From CBDCMJ01 sp965218875 (lineage in GTDB: Bacteria > Chloroflexota > Dehalococcoidia > Lucifugimonadales > UBA3495), in assembly GCA_965218875.1 (NCBI GenBank), contig CBDCMJ010000001.1, positions 1 to 64,000 on the forward strand: a stretch of DNA of 64,000 bases, given 5' to 3'. This document shows, in pieces, positions 1 through 7,835 of this stretch (positions are counted from its first letter, which is position 1; each line of letters starts with the position of its first letter). The notes below the pieces were generated by a model. It ran no database searches and was not told where the DNA came from. It saw nothing but the letters and a program-made list of their open reading frames with translations. The translations under genes and the position numbers were made by a program.

Positions 1-2
1 GG

Positions 3-179
3 GTAGACGAAGACGACTTACAGAGGGTTGGGCAGGATCCGGTGCCTAATCGCCACGCCGCTATGCACGGCTACGTCTCTTACTCATCGCCGCAAAATAG
101 TCTCAACGCAATATTCGTTGCCGATTATATGTTCCGGCTAATTGGCTCATTTAGAAATGCTCAGACTGAAAGGGAGTAG
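3..179 (+). CDS. C-terminal 58 residues of a HEPN-like protein (partial)
   Basis: An open frame enters from the left edge and stops at TAG 177-179. It contains NRHAAMHG followed by NSLNAIFVADYMFRL. The R-x4-H arrangement (RHAAMH) followed by an Asn-Ser-Leu helix resembles the C-terminal ends of HEPN-type RNase or abortive-infection proteins, in which R-x4-6-H is the catalytic motif. Most of the protein lies outside the window, so the family call is tentative. It fits the neighbourhood, which also holds the DUF262-HEPN pair at 3.5-6.5 kb. Confidence 0.5.
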   Translation, partial: VDEDDLQRVGQDPVPNRHAAMHGYVSYSSPQNSLNAIFVADYMFRLIGSFRNAQTERE

Positions 180-424
180 GCAAACAAAGGCCCCCAGCGT
201 GACTTTGTCCAATCCCAAGACCGCCCAAAACAGCCCTATGTTGATACCGACATCAGTATCGAAACGACCGATGTCAGACTGGACGCTGGCTACCACGCCG
301 ACTCCCTCGTAAATGTACACCGATCGACCGTCGTACCAGAGCCTGCGGTACGACGGCTTCCCGAACTCGACTTTGGTACATTCCACAGGTGTGGCATCGT
401 AGGTAGGTTCACGTAGCTACGGAA

Positions 425-462
425 CTTTTTGAATGTCGGGTCAGAAGACGACATTCAAAAAG
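425..462. repeat. perfect 14-bp hairpin (terminator-like or element end)
   Basis: CTTTTTGAATGTCG (425-438) is followed after 10 nt by its exact reverse complement (449-462). The T-run on one strand and A-run on the other would allow a bidirectional terminator. It could equally be the end of a decayed mobile element. Confidence 0.5.
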
Positions 463-512
463 TATTGAAATGGAGATATATAGCCAAGCCTATGTATCTG
501 ACGGCTTATAAC

Positions 513-530
513 CGACTTTGTACAAAGTCG
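513..530. repeat. perfect 18-bp palindrome
   Basis: CGACTTTGTACAAAGTCG reads the same on both strands. It has the size of a dimeric-regulator operator, but no gene is clearly attached to it. Positions 180-634 otherwise show no convincing gene on either strand. Confidence 0.4.
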
Positions 531-634
531 AGCCGAAGTGGTGTCCCAATTCGTCGTTGTAATACTGGGCTTTTTCATCGGGTACCAGCCTGGACCATCA
601 ATAGCCATTAACGTTGACGTAGGCCAATTCCTTC

Positions 635-664
635 TTGACAGAGCCGGGCCAGTTCGTTCATGAT
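635..664 (+). promoter_or_regulatory. candidate promoter of the left RHH-recombinase module
   Basis: TTGACA (635-640), 18 nt, CATGAT (659-664). The full-length module at 14.8 kb has the same TTGACAGAG block at the equivalent place upstream of its RHH gene, with 17 nt to GATGAT. The downstream AT-rich leader ending in AAAAGAGAG is also shared. Conservation between the two copies is the main support. Confidence 0.5.
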
Positions 665-715
665 AAGAGTATGATACCGTAATACCATCACAAGGCAAGA
701 AAAGAGAGTGTGTCC

Positions 716-940
716 ATGCCCAGAAAGTCCAAGGTCATCACCTTTTCAATGCCCCCGGAGATGGCCGAGCAGGTTCAACAGGTGGTCGAGGAGGAGAGCC
801 GCACCATGAGCGAGTTCCTCCGCGACGCCATCCGCCTGTACATGGACGAGAGGGAGTGGCTGCGGCGAGAGCGCCGTCAACGGGCCGAGGCCCGCAATAA
901 CGAACAACAGGAAGCACAAGGAGGAACCACAGATGAGTAA
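716..940 (+). CDS. ribbon-helix-helix (CopG/Arc-type) DNA-binding protein
   Basis: A 74-residue protein with the RHH signature: a beta strand KVITFSMP followed by two helices around EMAEQVQQVVEEE and TMSEFLRDAIRLYM, with a basic tail. It is a close paralogue of the protein at 14524-14751 (shared MPEMAEQVQ-like helix, MSE-LR-A-RLYM). The ATG at 716 is preferred over the GTG at 710 because it aligns with the paralogue start. Its 3' end overlaps the recombinase start by 8 bp, as in the intact copy, implying translational coupling. The likely role is control of the recombinase gene. That partner is truncated here, so the regulator is probably an orphan. Confidence 0.8.
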   Translation: MPRKSKVITFSMPPEMAEQVQQVVEEESRTMSEFLRDAIRLYMDEREWLRRERRQRAEARNNEQQEAQGGTTDE

Positions 941-1196
941 TCGAAACGACTACACCCCCGTCGCCCTCTACGCCAGGGTCTCCAGCGACCGCCAGGACGT
1001 GGACCTGTCCGTCGCCGCCCAGCTTCGGGCCCTCAGGGACTACGCGGCGAAGAACGACTACATGGTCGTCCGCGAGTACGTGGACGAGGCCGAGAGCGGC
1101 CGCATCGCCGACAGACCGCAGTTCCGCAAGATGCTCGACGAGGTCACCAAGCCCCAGGCCCCTTTCCGGGAAATCCTCATCCGTCAGACACAATAG
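933..1196 (+). pseudogene. truncated large serine recombinase (N-terminal fragment)
   Basis: The 87-residue frame holds only the first part of a resolvase-type catalytic domain: LYARVSSDRQD with the presumptive nucleophilic Ser, then SGRIADRPQFRKML. It is very close to the first 85 residues of the intact 544-residue recombinase at 12897-14531, where the matching segment continues EILVWKFSRFTR. Here identity stops at EILI and the reading continues as RQTQ-stop, inside a repeat that also truncates the helicase at 41.19 kb. The domain is incomplete, so it should be catalytically dead. Confidence 0.85.
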
Positions 1197-1376
1197 CAAC
1201 GGAAAACTCAGGTACTCGTGGGCGGTCGATTTGGATACCAGCAGGTGAGACCAGGCGGATCGACAAATGGCTGTGCCACATTCGGCCTGAATCACTGGTT
1301 CAAGCCTTCTCAGGGGGGCCTGACTTGACGGTAGACAGTACCATCTTCGAGATGTGGAGGGACTATGATCCCTGCA
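1185..1376. repeat. breakpoint repeat, copy A (shared with 41193-41390)
   Basis: It begins with GACACAA and contains two blocks shared with copy B. The first is a GGT-CTCGTGGG--GTCGA-TTGGAT block near 1211. The second starts at TCAAGCCTTCTCAGG near 1299 and runs through GACGGTAGA and AGATGTGG. In both places a coding sequence ends exactly where the repeat begins. I cannot define the right end or a target duplication, and I recognise no known IS end. Positions 1377-1579 show no gene. Confidence 0.55.
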
Positions 1377-1579
1377 TTAGATGGCCTTGGTTGCTCGGCA
1401 CCGGGATTATTGACCGCTTGATGTCTTTGATGGACATCACCGTTAGTGGGCCCAGGCAAGGTCTCCACGTCCGGACTTTCAAAGTTGCAGCAAGGTAACA
1501 TCTGTCTTGCCTCGCCACCGCATCGCCAATAGCGCACTTAAGCAGAGCACATACGGGATGTCATTACGAGCGACCAACT

Positions 1580-2124
1580 TCAGTTAGGTGGTTCAAGATA
1601 GAAGCGCAGCCGAACAGAATCTCCGTCAGTTCCCTGGATGATCTCCGGTTCAGTCCCGTTAAACTCGCGCATTGCTCTTCGCATCACCGGCCAACCCCTT
1701 CCCCGCTGCTCCATAAAGCCCATCACCAGCATAAAGTTGGCCATTGACTCGTTCCTAGAACGTGGATGCCCCCCACTCGTACACTCTCAACCCTCATATG
1801 GTTGGGGAGACTTCCAGGGCTGGTTACATCAACGTGCCGATCAAAAACTTCCAGAAGCACCTTCGACCCAGTAATTGAGTAGTCCCTGTGTACTACTGCG
1901 TTCACGAGCGATTCCCGAAGCGCTACCAGCGGCACTAAGGGAATATCTTGCCGAACCAACCCACGATATGACTCAAACCGTCCAAGGCCAGACATCCAAC
2001 CGACCGCTCGTTGTACTTGTTCGTCAAGGCGGCCTGATGCTTCTCCCACCTGAAGGACTTCTGAAGCCCGGTCAGCGCCGTAGTACGCTACGCATTGGAC
2101 GTGGAAGTTATGAGTTTGTTGAGA
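1580..2124 (-). pseudogene. RecG-C-terminal-like ATP-binding transcriptional regulator, broken
   Basis: On the minus strand, two frames together spell one protein: VAYYGAD, SSG-like RLDEQVQRAVGWM, VALRESLVNAVVHRDYS, LLEVFDRHVDVTSPGSLP, then GHPRSRNESMANFMLVMGFMEQRGRGW and EFNGTEPEI, ending at TGA 1580-1582. This matches the ATP-binding C-terminal region of 'putative DNA-binding domain/RecG C-terminal' (AlbA_2-associated) proteins: LREALVNAVVHRDY and the GxGW motif. The frame changes in a six-base C/G run at 1769-1774. The 5' half, including the AlbA-like domain, is missing because the IS3-family element abuts at 2125. Confidence 0.75.
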
Positions 2125-2209
2125 TGGACCCGGAATTTCGGACAGGTAGGCAAGTGAGAGTCCCGCTCCTAAACTGAGGGCAGCTGTTGCTGCAGGGAAG
2201 GAGCAGGAA

Positions 2210-2494
2210 ATGTCGCAAGGACGCAGGAAGCACAACCCAGCTTTCAAGGCCAAGGTGGCTCTGGAAGCGCTGAAGGGTCAGGAAACGGTGGCCCAGCTGG
2301 CTGCCAGGTACGAAGTCCACCCGGGCCAGATTCAGGCCTGGAAGAAGGCACTTGTGGAGGGCGCCTCCGGCGTCTTCGGCAACGGCAAGGAGCAGAAGTC
2401 CAAAAACGATGCCGCCCTGGTAGCCCGCCTGTACCAGGAGATCGGCCAGCTGAAGGTGGAGCGGGATTTCTTGGCGGAGAGGTCCGGTCCATGA
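2210..2494 (+). CDS. IS3-family transposase OrfA
   Basis: A 94-residue protein starting RRKHNPAFKAKVALEALKG, followed by the helix-turn-helix segment TVAQLAARYEVHPGQIQAWKK and a C-terminal leucine-rich coiled segment (LYQEIGQLKVERDFL). This is the typical OrfA of the IS3 family, which binds the terminal repeats and dimerises. It overlaps orfB by 4 bp (ATGA), the normal arrangement that allows coupling or -1 frameshifting. A ribosome-binding site GGAGCAGGAA precedes the ATG. It appears intact. Confidence 0.9.
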   Translation: MSQGRRKHNPAFKAKVALEALKGQETVAQLAARYEVHPGQIQAWKKALVEGASGVFGNGKEQKSKNDAALVARLYQEIGQLKVERDFLAERSGP

Positions 2495-2862
2495 GCCCGG
2501 CCCAACGACGGCAGATGGTGGACCGGGAGCATCCCTTCCTGTCCCTGGTGCGGCAGTGCGCGCTGCTGGGGGTGAGCCGTTCCAGCGTCTACTACCGTCC
2601 CCGGGCTGCCTCGGAACAGGACCTGTCCCTGATGGGCGAGATCGACCGGCAGTACCTGGAGACGCCCTTCTACGGGTCGAGGCGGATGAAGGCCTGTCTG
2701 GAGCGGCGGGGTAAGCCGGCAAGCCGGAAGCGGGTGCAGCGGCTGATGCGCGCCATGGGGCTGCGGGCCATCTACCGGCGGCCCAGCACCAGCCGCAGGT
2801 CGCCGGAGCACCCGGTCTATCCCTACCTGCTGAGGAATGTCCGAATCACCCGGCCCAACCAG

Positions 2863-2885
2863 AGCCTGCCCCCGCGTAGGCGGGG
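2863..2885 (+). repeat. palindromic micro-insert 1 (23 nt)
   Basis: Inserted between CAG (Gln) and GTATGG (Val-Trp) of the transposase. It starts AGCCTGCCCC and folds as CCCCCGC-loop-GCGGGG. Removing it restores the conserved PNQVWAADITY segment. Confidence 0.85.
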
Positions 2886-3074
2886 GTATGGGCCGCCGAC
2901 ATCACCTACCTGCCCATGGCCCGCGGTTTCCTCTACTTGGTGGCAGTCATGGACTGGCACAGCCGGTACGTGTTGTCCTGGCGGCTGTCCAATACTCTGG
3001 AGGCCGGCTTTTGCGCCGAGGCGCTGGAGGAGGCCCTGGGCCAGGGCCAGCCGGAGGTGTTCAACACCGACCAG

Positions 3075-3097
3075 AGCCTGCCCCTGCGAAAGCAGGG
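3075..3097 (+). repeat. palindromic micro-insert 2 (23 nt)
   Basis: Inserted in NTDQ|GSQFTS. It starts AGCCTGCCCC and has a CCCCTGC-GAAA-GCAGGGG stem-loop. Insert 1 has the same length and orientation. Confidence 0.85.
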
Positions 3098-3325
3098 GGC
3101 AGCCAGTTCACCAGCCTGGAGTTCACCCAGGTCCTGCAGGAGCAAGGGGTGAAGATCAGTATGGACGGGAAGGGGCGGTACCAAGACAATATCTTCGTGG
3201 AGCGGCTGTGGCGGACAGTGAAGTACGAGGAGGTGTACCTGAAAGCCTACGCCAGCGTCCTGGAGGCCCAGAGGGGGCTGGAAGACTACTTCCGGTTCTA
3301 CAACGGGCTCAGGCCCCATCAGGCC

Positions 3326-3350
3326 CCCCGGTCGTGGCCGGGGGCAGGCT
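3326..3350 (-). repeat. palindromic micro-insert 3 (25 nt, opposite orientation)
   Basis: Inserted in RPHQA|LGYRTP. It ends GGGGGCAGGCT, the reverse complement of the AGCCTGCCCCC start of inserts 1 and 2, with a CCCCGG-loop-CCGGGG stem. Confidence 0.8.
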
Positions 3351-3505
3351 CTGGGCTACCGGACCCCGGCCGAGGTGTTCCATGGGGAGCAGGGGACTGT
3401 AGTAGGGGATTCTAATGAAAGGAGGGGTTCACCGGGAGAGGGGATCGAATCACTGGCAGGAGAGCCGGGATTCTCACGTAACTCCGCCCTGATCCTGTCC
3501 AAATA

Positions 3506-4624
3506 ATGGGTTCCACCTCACCTGACCTGGAACTGGAGCCAGTGACATCCGAAGATGAGGACTATGTCAGCGCTCCAGCTGACTATCAAATCTCGACCTA
3601 CCCGGCAGACTTCACATTGGAAGTTTTGCACCAAAAGTGGCTAACTAAGGAAATCATCATACCGGAGTTTCAACGCGACTTCGTTTGGAAACAAACGCAG
3701 GCAAGCAAACTGATTGAGTCCTTCTTGGTTGGGCTGCCAGTGCCCCCCGTGTACGTTTACACTGAAAGGGAATCACAATACTTTCTTGTAATTGACGGCC
3801 AACAGCGCCTGAAGAGCATCTTTTACTTCTTTGAGGGCTATTTTGGAGAGGAAGCACAAGGTCAAAGGCGGGTGTTCCACCTTACTGGGCTAAGTACGGA
3901 CAGTCGTTTCAAAGAGAAGTCGTTCGCAGACCTTAATGAAGCGGACCAGAGGCGGCTCAAGAATGCCGTGCTTCGGTCCTTCGTTGTGCAACAACTTGAT
4001 CCGGAAGACGACACGAGCATGTACCATATTTTTGAGCGTTTGAACACGGGGGGTACGCTACTTACCAACCAAGAGATTCGCAACTGCGTCTACGATGGCA
4101 AATTTACGAAGTCTCTTACAACGCTTAACCGAGTGCCAGAGTGGCGAAAAATTCTCGGGAAGAATGATCCGGACAGTCGACAGAAGGATATCGAACTACT
4201 AGTCCGTTTTCTCGCTATGCGGGACCTCTCCGCTTACCAGAAGCCGATGAAGGACTTCCTATCGACATTCATGCGGAAGAACAAGAATGCACCGGAAGAG
4301 GCACTGGAACGAAGTCGGATGGTCTTCCGAGACACTTGCAAGCAGCTCCTGAAATCACTGGGAGAGAAGCCCTTTCACATCCGCTCGGGTCTAAATGCCG
4401 CCGTCTATGACGCAGTCATGGTTGCTTTCTCAGAACACCTTGACGCGGTTCCATGCGACATCCAGCAACGGTACAAGCAACTTCTCGAGGATGATGACTT
4501 CATCGGCAATACTAAACCAAAGCCAAGGTGGGATGTGCATTTGGCTGAGGTTGGCGATGGGTCTGGGAGTCTTGCAGTAGCCTTTCGGCCCTTGATTGCA
4601 GGACTGTACGGCAGCGGCGTCTGA
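3506..4624 (+). pseudogene. DUF262 (GmrSD/ParB-like) protein, 3' end replaced by IS630
   Basis: Residues about 40-330 are a DUF262 domain: IIIPEFQRDFVWKQTQASKLIESFLVGLPVPPVY, then the signature IDGQQRL and FERLNTGGT. These proteins carry a DGQQR nucleotide-binding/nuclease-like motif and are found in GmrSD-type and related defence systems. The original C-terminus is cut at codon Asn-Thr (4508-4511), where the IS630 element begins. Residues after that (KPKPRWDVHLAEV and so on) are translated IS end. The lost tail lies at 5755-5823. The start codon 3506 lies inside the right end of the IS3-family element. A HEPN gene follows, so this was the first gene of a two-gene unit. Confidence 0.85.
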
Positions 4625-5671
4625 CCTCTTCTTTCCGGTTGGCCAGCGCGGCGAGGAAGTTCCCGACCCTTTCTTGCACCCGGGACTTGGTTCCCAGGCA
4701 CAGGTTTCCGGTGGCTTCCTCTCTCGCCCAGCCCCAGACCGCCTCATCGGCGTTGAAGTCCGGACTGTAACCCGGCAGGTTTATCAGCCTCAGGGCCAAG
4801 CCCGGCGTCCGCAGGTATTCCCGCACCGCCTCCCCGCGGTGTGCCGGGGCGTTGTCCCAGATCACGCCTAGCGGCCCGGAGTGCCTCTGCCGCAACCGGT
4901 CCAAGAAGGCAGCCGAGGTTCCGGAGTTGCTGTTTCCCTCCAGCTCCATCCACTCCACCTCCCCGGTCTCCAGACACACTGCCGAGTAGTAGCTGGCCTT
5001 CTCGCCATAGCGCGGGCTGCTGGAGTCCACCAAAGCCTGCCCTCCCCGCAGGACCCACTTGCCCCGCAGTTCGGCGTCCGCACGGAAGTGGGCCTCGTCG
5101 GCGAAGAATATCTTGGTCCCGGACCGTTGGGCCTCCTCCGACAGGGCGGCGTACTCCGCCACGAAAGCCTCCCGCTTGGCCTCATCCGCCTTGAGCAGGC
5201 GCTTCTTGGGATGCCTCAGGACGAATCCCAGCCGGTGCAGATAGTTCAAACAACTGCTGCGGCTCAACTCGATGCCGAACCGTTCCGAGACAAACTGCCG
5301 AACTCCCTTCCAATACCAGTTGGCCAGTTCGACGCCCACCTGCTCCGGCAACTCCTGCACCGCTGCCCTCAAATCCGCCTGTTGCGTCTCGCCAAGGGCG
5401 GGGGGGAACCCCCGGTCTGCTCGAACATCAAGGCTGCAGGCCCTCCCTCGCCGAAGGCCGACGCCCATCGTCCGATGGTGTGTGGGTCCCGTTCCAGCGC
5501 CTCTGCCGTCGCTGCTGCCGTGCAGCCCTGTGCCAGCAGCAAGATGGCGTACCAGCGCTCCCGTTCCCTGGGCGTTGGCGCCAGAATCATCCGGCGGCGC
5601 AAGGCCTTGGCATCCATCTGCCATTGTTCCAGAAACTGGTCCATCTCTCTCACGCCCATCACCAACCTCAC
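4512..5671 (-). CDS. IS630-family transposase, two frames
   Basis: The N-terminal part (5671 down to about 5390) reads MDQFLEQWQMDAKALRRRMILAP, RERERWYAILLLAQG and an HTH segment (AATAEALERDPHTIGRWASAF). The catalytic part (about 5400 to 4512) lies in another frame and carries the DDE triad in FFADEAHF, VIWDNAPAHRG and NADEAVWGW. The switch occurs in a G/C homopolymer run near 5395-5410. Several IS630 relatives make transposase by programmed frameshifting, so this may be functional rather than broken. The stop codon TAG is supplied by the terminal repeat itself. Confidence 0.8.
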
Positions 5672-5754
5672 TCAACTCCCAAGACCAGCTAACCCAGTTC
5701 TCCCCACAAATTTACCCCATGACTCTGCGCATTTCACCTTGGCTTTGGTTTAGG
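4512..5754 (-). mobile_element. IS630-family insertion sequence, about 1.24 kb
   Basis: The ends CTAAACCAAAGCCAAGGTG (4512 on) and the reverse complement of CACCTTGGCTTTGGTTTAG plus G (to 5754) form terminal inverted repeats, flanked by TA on both sides (4510-4511, 5755-5756). TA duplication is the hallmark of the IS630/Tc1-mariner superfamily. The left end lacks one C relative to the right. Confidence 0.88.
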
Positions 5755-5823
5755 TACGGAACTACGGACGTAGATACCGTGCAACAGCGTTTCGCGGTGG
5801 CCAAGTCGGTCCTGTTCAGCTAG
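5755..5823 (+). pseudogene. severed C-terminal tail of the DUF262 gene
   Basis: Directly after the IS630 right end the frame reads YGTTDVDTVQQRFAVAKSVLFS and stops at TAG 5821-5823, 7 nt before the HEPN gene. Ends like this (GT-DV--V--RF--A) are usual for DUF262 proteins. A simple excision of the IS with one TA leaves the two halves out of frame by one base, so a small indel must also have occurred at the junction. Confidence 0.7.
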
Positions 5824-5830
5824 GAGTTCC

Positions 5831-6433
5831 ATGATGAAACTGCCCCGTATCGACAGGGCCTTGGTAGATTGCGAAAACCACTTGCATTCCACCGCGTCTT
5901 TCAATACCGAGATCGAAAGCCTGCTTACCTATTCCTTGCTTGTGGTGATTTACGCAGAATTTGAACAAATGGTTAACGTCATAGTGCAAGAAAAGTGCAA
6001 TTCTATAGAGGATGAGGCTCTGCGGGAACTTGCCAAGTCATGCATAGGTAGTGTCAGCCGAATACAATCTAGCCAAATGGGAGATATGCTGGAACGGTTT
6101 GGGGCTGGCCGGAAGGCAGCTTTCAGGAATGAAATTACCGCTAACCAAGGTAGGCAGAGAGCCGAAACCTTCTACAACAACCTGATAACTAACCGCCATG
6201 ATACTGCCCATTCCATCGGATCCAATCTTACCTTTGGGGAAGTCAAGCGGTACTACCAAGAAGGCCAGGACGATTGCAAAGTTGTTCGATTCGCGCCGTC
6301 GTCCTCGGAGATGGCAGGACTCCAAGGCTGGAACTGTGGATTCCCGCTTTCGCGGGAAAGAGGGGTTGGGGCAGATTCCACTGGGTGGAAGGACTTTGCA
6401 GTCGTCCTGCCAAGAAGGCCATGTGGTGCTTGA
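5831..6433 (+). pseudogene. HEPN-domain protein (RiboL-PSP-HEPN-like), C-terminus replaced by MITE
   Basis: The native part encodes about 145 residues. Helical HEPN segments (LLTYSLLVVIYAEFEQMVN) are followed by the presumed RNase motif RHDTAH (R-x4-H) and the segment NLTFGEVKRYYQEG. Such proteins commonly pair with a DUF262 gene, as here. After GluGly the reading runs into a 144-bp element and stops at 6433. Past the element, positions 6420-6473 encode the true ending HVVLDFFRQALLATGTA-stop. The catalytic motif is retained, so a C-terminally altered protein could still be made. SD AGGAG lies upstream. Confidence 0.8.
6266..6409. mobile_element. 144-bp MITE with 17-bp TIRs and 10-bp target duplication
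   Basis: The termini CAGGACGAYTGCAAAGT are inverted repeats (16/17 match). The element is flanked by CCAAGAAGGC at 6256-6265 and 6410-6419. Removing the element and one copy of the duplication joins TACTACCAAGAAGGC to CATGTGGTG and restores the HEPN frame exactly. An internal stem-loop TTCCCGC-TTTC-GCGGGAA lies at 6341-6358. It encodes no protein. A 10-bp duplication points to an IS4-type parent (inference). Confidence 0.92.
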
Positions 6434-6473
6434 CTTCTTCCGTCAAGCGCTGCTGGCTACCGGTACTGCCTGA
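6420..6473 (+). pseudogene. severed native C-terminus of the HEPN gene
   Basis: Reads HVVLDFFRQALLATGTA and stops at TGA 6471-6473. It continues the interrupted YYQEG segment. Together with 5831-6265 it would give a protein of about 162 residues. Confidence 0.8.
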
Positions 6474-6482
6474 GCCCTTGCC

Positions 6483-7835
6483 CTACCCCTCCAACCCATA
6501 GGCCTCATCCAGGATGTCCACAACGTGGCGGACTCGGGATGGCCCCGTCGCATCTGCCATTTGTTGCAATCCGGTATCCAGTTGCGCCATGCAGCCGGGG
6601 TTGGCGGTTACAACCTCTTCGGCACCTGTAGCCCAGATGCTGCGAAGCTTCTTATCGAGTATCTTCCCGGACAGATCCGGCTGCACCATGGAGTAATATC
6701 CCGCGGAGCCGCAACACATGGCCGACTGCTCCATTTCCACCAGTTCCACCCCGGGAATGGCCCGAAGCAGGGTCCGTGGGGCCGCCGTGATCCGCTGGGC
6801 ATGGGCCAGGTGGCACGGGTCCTGGTAGGTCACCCTCCGCTCCAGCCGGGCCCGGGGCGGGTCCAGGGGTATCGAGGCCAGGAACTCCGTAATGTCCTGG
6901 GTCAACTCACCAAACCGCCGGGCCTTATCAGCGTATTCGGGATCGTGTTGCAACAGCTCGTCATACTCCTTCATGGTAGAACCGCATCCGGCAGAGGAGG
7001 TCACGATCCGGTCGACGCCAGCAGTGAGGAAAACATCAATGTTCCGACGGGCCATCTGGCGGCTGTTCTCCAGGTCGCCACTGTGCAGGTTCAGCCCTCC
7101 GCAACAGCCTTGACCCAGCGGCACCACCACGTTGCAGCCGTTACGGGTGAGGACTCGCACCGTCGCATACATGGTACTGCCCTGCATCAACGGCATAACG
7201 CAGCCGGACAGCAGGCCGACGGTGTACGCCGGGCTTTCTCTCCCATCCTTCCTCGCCTGTGCCGGGAACCTTCTGGCACTGGGACCGAAGAACTTGCGGT
7301 CCATAACCGGCAGCTGGGACTCCATCTCAGCAAGGTGTGCCGGGAAGATGCGCAACAGGCCGGACTTACGGAGCAGCGATTGAATGCCGGACCGCTGGTA
7401 GGCCCGGAGGAGGCGACCGCCGAGGCGTAACCGCCCGGGGTGAGGCAGCGCAGACCGCAAGAACATGCGGCTGAGGCGCTTCAGGCTCTGACCCTGCTTG
7501 TCTTGCGACAAAACCTGGGCGCGGGTGTACTCCATTATACGCCCGTAGGGGACTCCAGACGGGCATACTGCCTCGCAGGCCCGGCACTGGAGGCACATCT
7601 CCCAGTGGGATACCACCCGCTCGCTGATACCCAGCCTTCCTTCGTTGACCGCCTTCATCAGGGCGATGCGTCCCCGGGGCGACTCCATCTCGATGCCCAG
7701 CACCGAGTAGGTGGGACAGGCACTGAGGCAAAGGCCGCAATGGACACAGCGGTAAAGGTCCGCCGCCGCCGGAGCGTCCACATCCCCAAAGCCAGGCTCC
7801 TGGTTGAACCTGATGGGGGCAGAGGGGTCGGGCAT
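6483..7835 (-). CDS. glcF: glycolate oxidase iron-sulfur subunit-like protein
   Basis: 450 residues. The N-terminal region has two 4Fe-4S motifs (CVHCGLCLSACPT and CLQCRACEAVCPSG). The C-terminal half has two CCG-type cysteine-rich domains (GQGCCGGLNLHSGD, DPCHLAHAQ, MCCGSAGYYS) of the GlpC/GlcF/HdrD type, which bind a further cluster or accept electrons. The product passes electrons from the flavin subunits encoded just upstream to the quinone pool. The start is set at 7835 because the ATG overlaps the glcE stop as TAATG. A longer frame upstream only shadows glcE. Third gene of glcD-glcE-glcF. Confidence 0.93.
   Translation of the reverse strand: MPDPSAPIRFNQEPGFGDVDAPAAADLYRCVHCGLCLSACPTYSVLGIEMESPRGRIALMKAVNEGRLGISERVVSHWEMCLQCRACEAVCPSGVPYGRIMEYTRAQVLSQDKQGQSLKRLSRMFLRSALPHPGRLRLGGRLLRAYQRSGIQSLLRKSGLLRIFPAHLAEMESQLPVMDRKFFGPSARRFPAQARKDGRESPAYTVGLLSGCVMPLMQGSTMYATVRVLTRNGCNVVVPLGQGCCGGLNLHSGDLENSRQMARRNIDVFLTAGVDRIVTSSAGCGSTMKEYDELLQHDPEYADKARRFGELTQDITEFLASIPLDPPRARLERRVTYQDPCHLAHAQRITAAPRTLLRAIPGVELVEMEQSAMCCGSAGYYSMVQPDLSGKILDKKLRSIWATGAEEVVTANPGCMAQLDTGLQQMADATGPSRVRHVVDILDEAYGLEG

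Larger units (their letters stand above)
2491..3506 (+). pseudogene. IS3-family transposase OrfB (rve integrase), broken by three palindromic inserts
   Basis: The parts visible across frames reconstruct a normal DDE/rve transposase: HTH_21 region (GVSRSSVYYRPR, YGSRRMKACLERRG), ADITYLPMARGFLYLVAVMD with the first Asp, VFNTDQGSQFTS with the second Asp, and YQDNIFVERLWRTVKYEEVYL with the catalytic Glu. The frame is lost at 2863, 3075 and 3326, where 23, 23 and 25 nt have been added between otherwise intact codons. Removing those three stretches restores one frame ending at TAA 3504-3506. The element therefore cannot make a full transposase now. Confidence 0.9.
2125..3515 (+). mobile_element. 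IS3-family insertion sequence, 1391 bp
   Basis: The ends match as imperfect inverted repeats: left TGGACCCGGAATTTCGGACAGG-type (2125 onward), and right, on the opposite strand, TGGAACCCATTATTTGGACAGG-type, ending at 3515. They enclose overlapping orfA and orfB. No flanking target duplication is obvious. The left end cuts the RecG-like pseudogene. The right end overlaps the present start codon of the DUF262 gene. Confidence 0.8.

Noticed and set aside
147..386. 79-codon minus-strand frame near the left edge
   Set aside because: No family resemblance and no SD; overlaps the end of the plus-strand HEPN-like frame.
2119..3522. Target-site duplication for the IS3-family element
   Set aside because: Bases flanking 2125 and 3515 do not match; the element may have been involved in a deletion.
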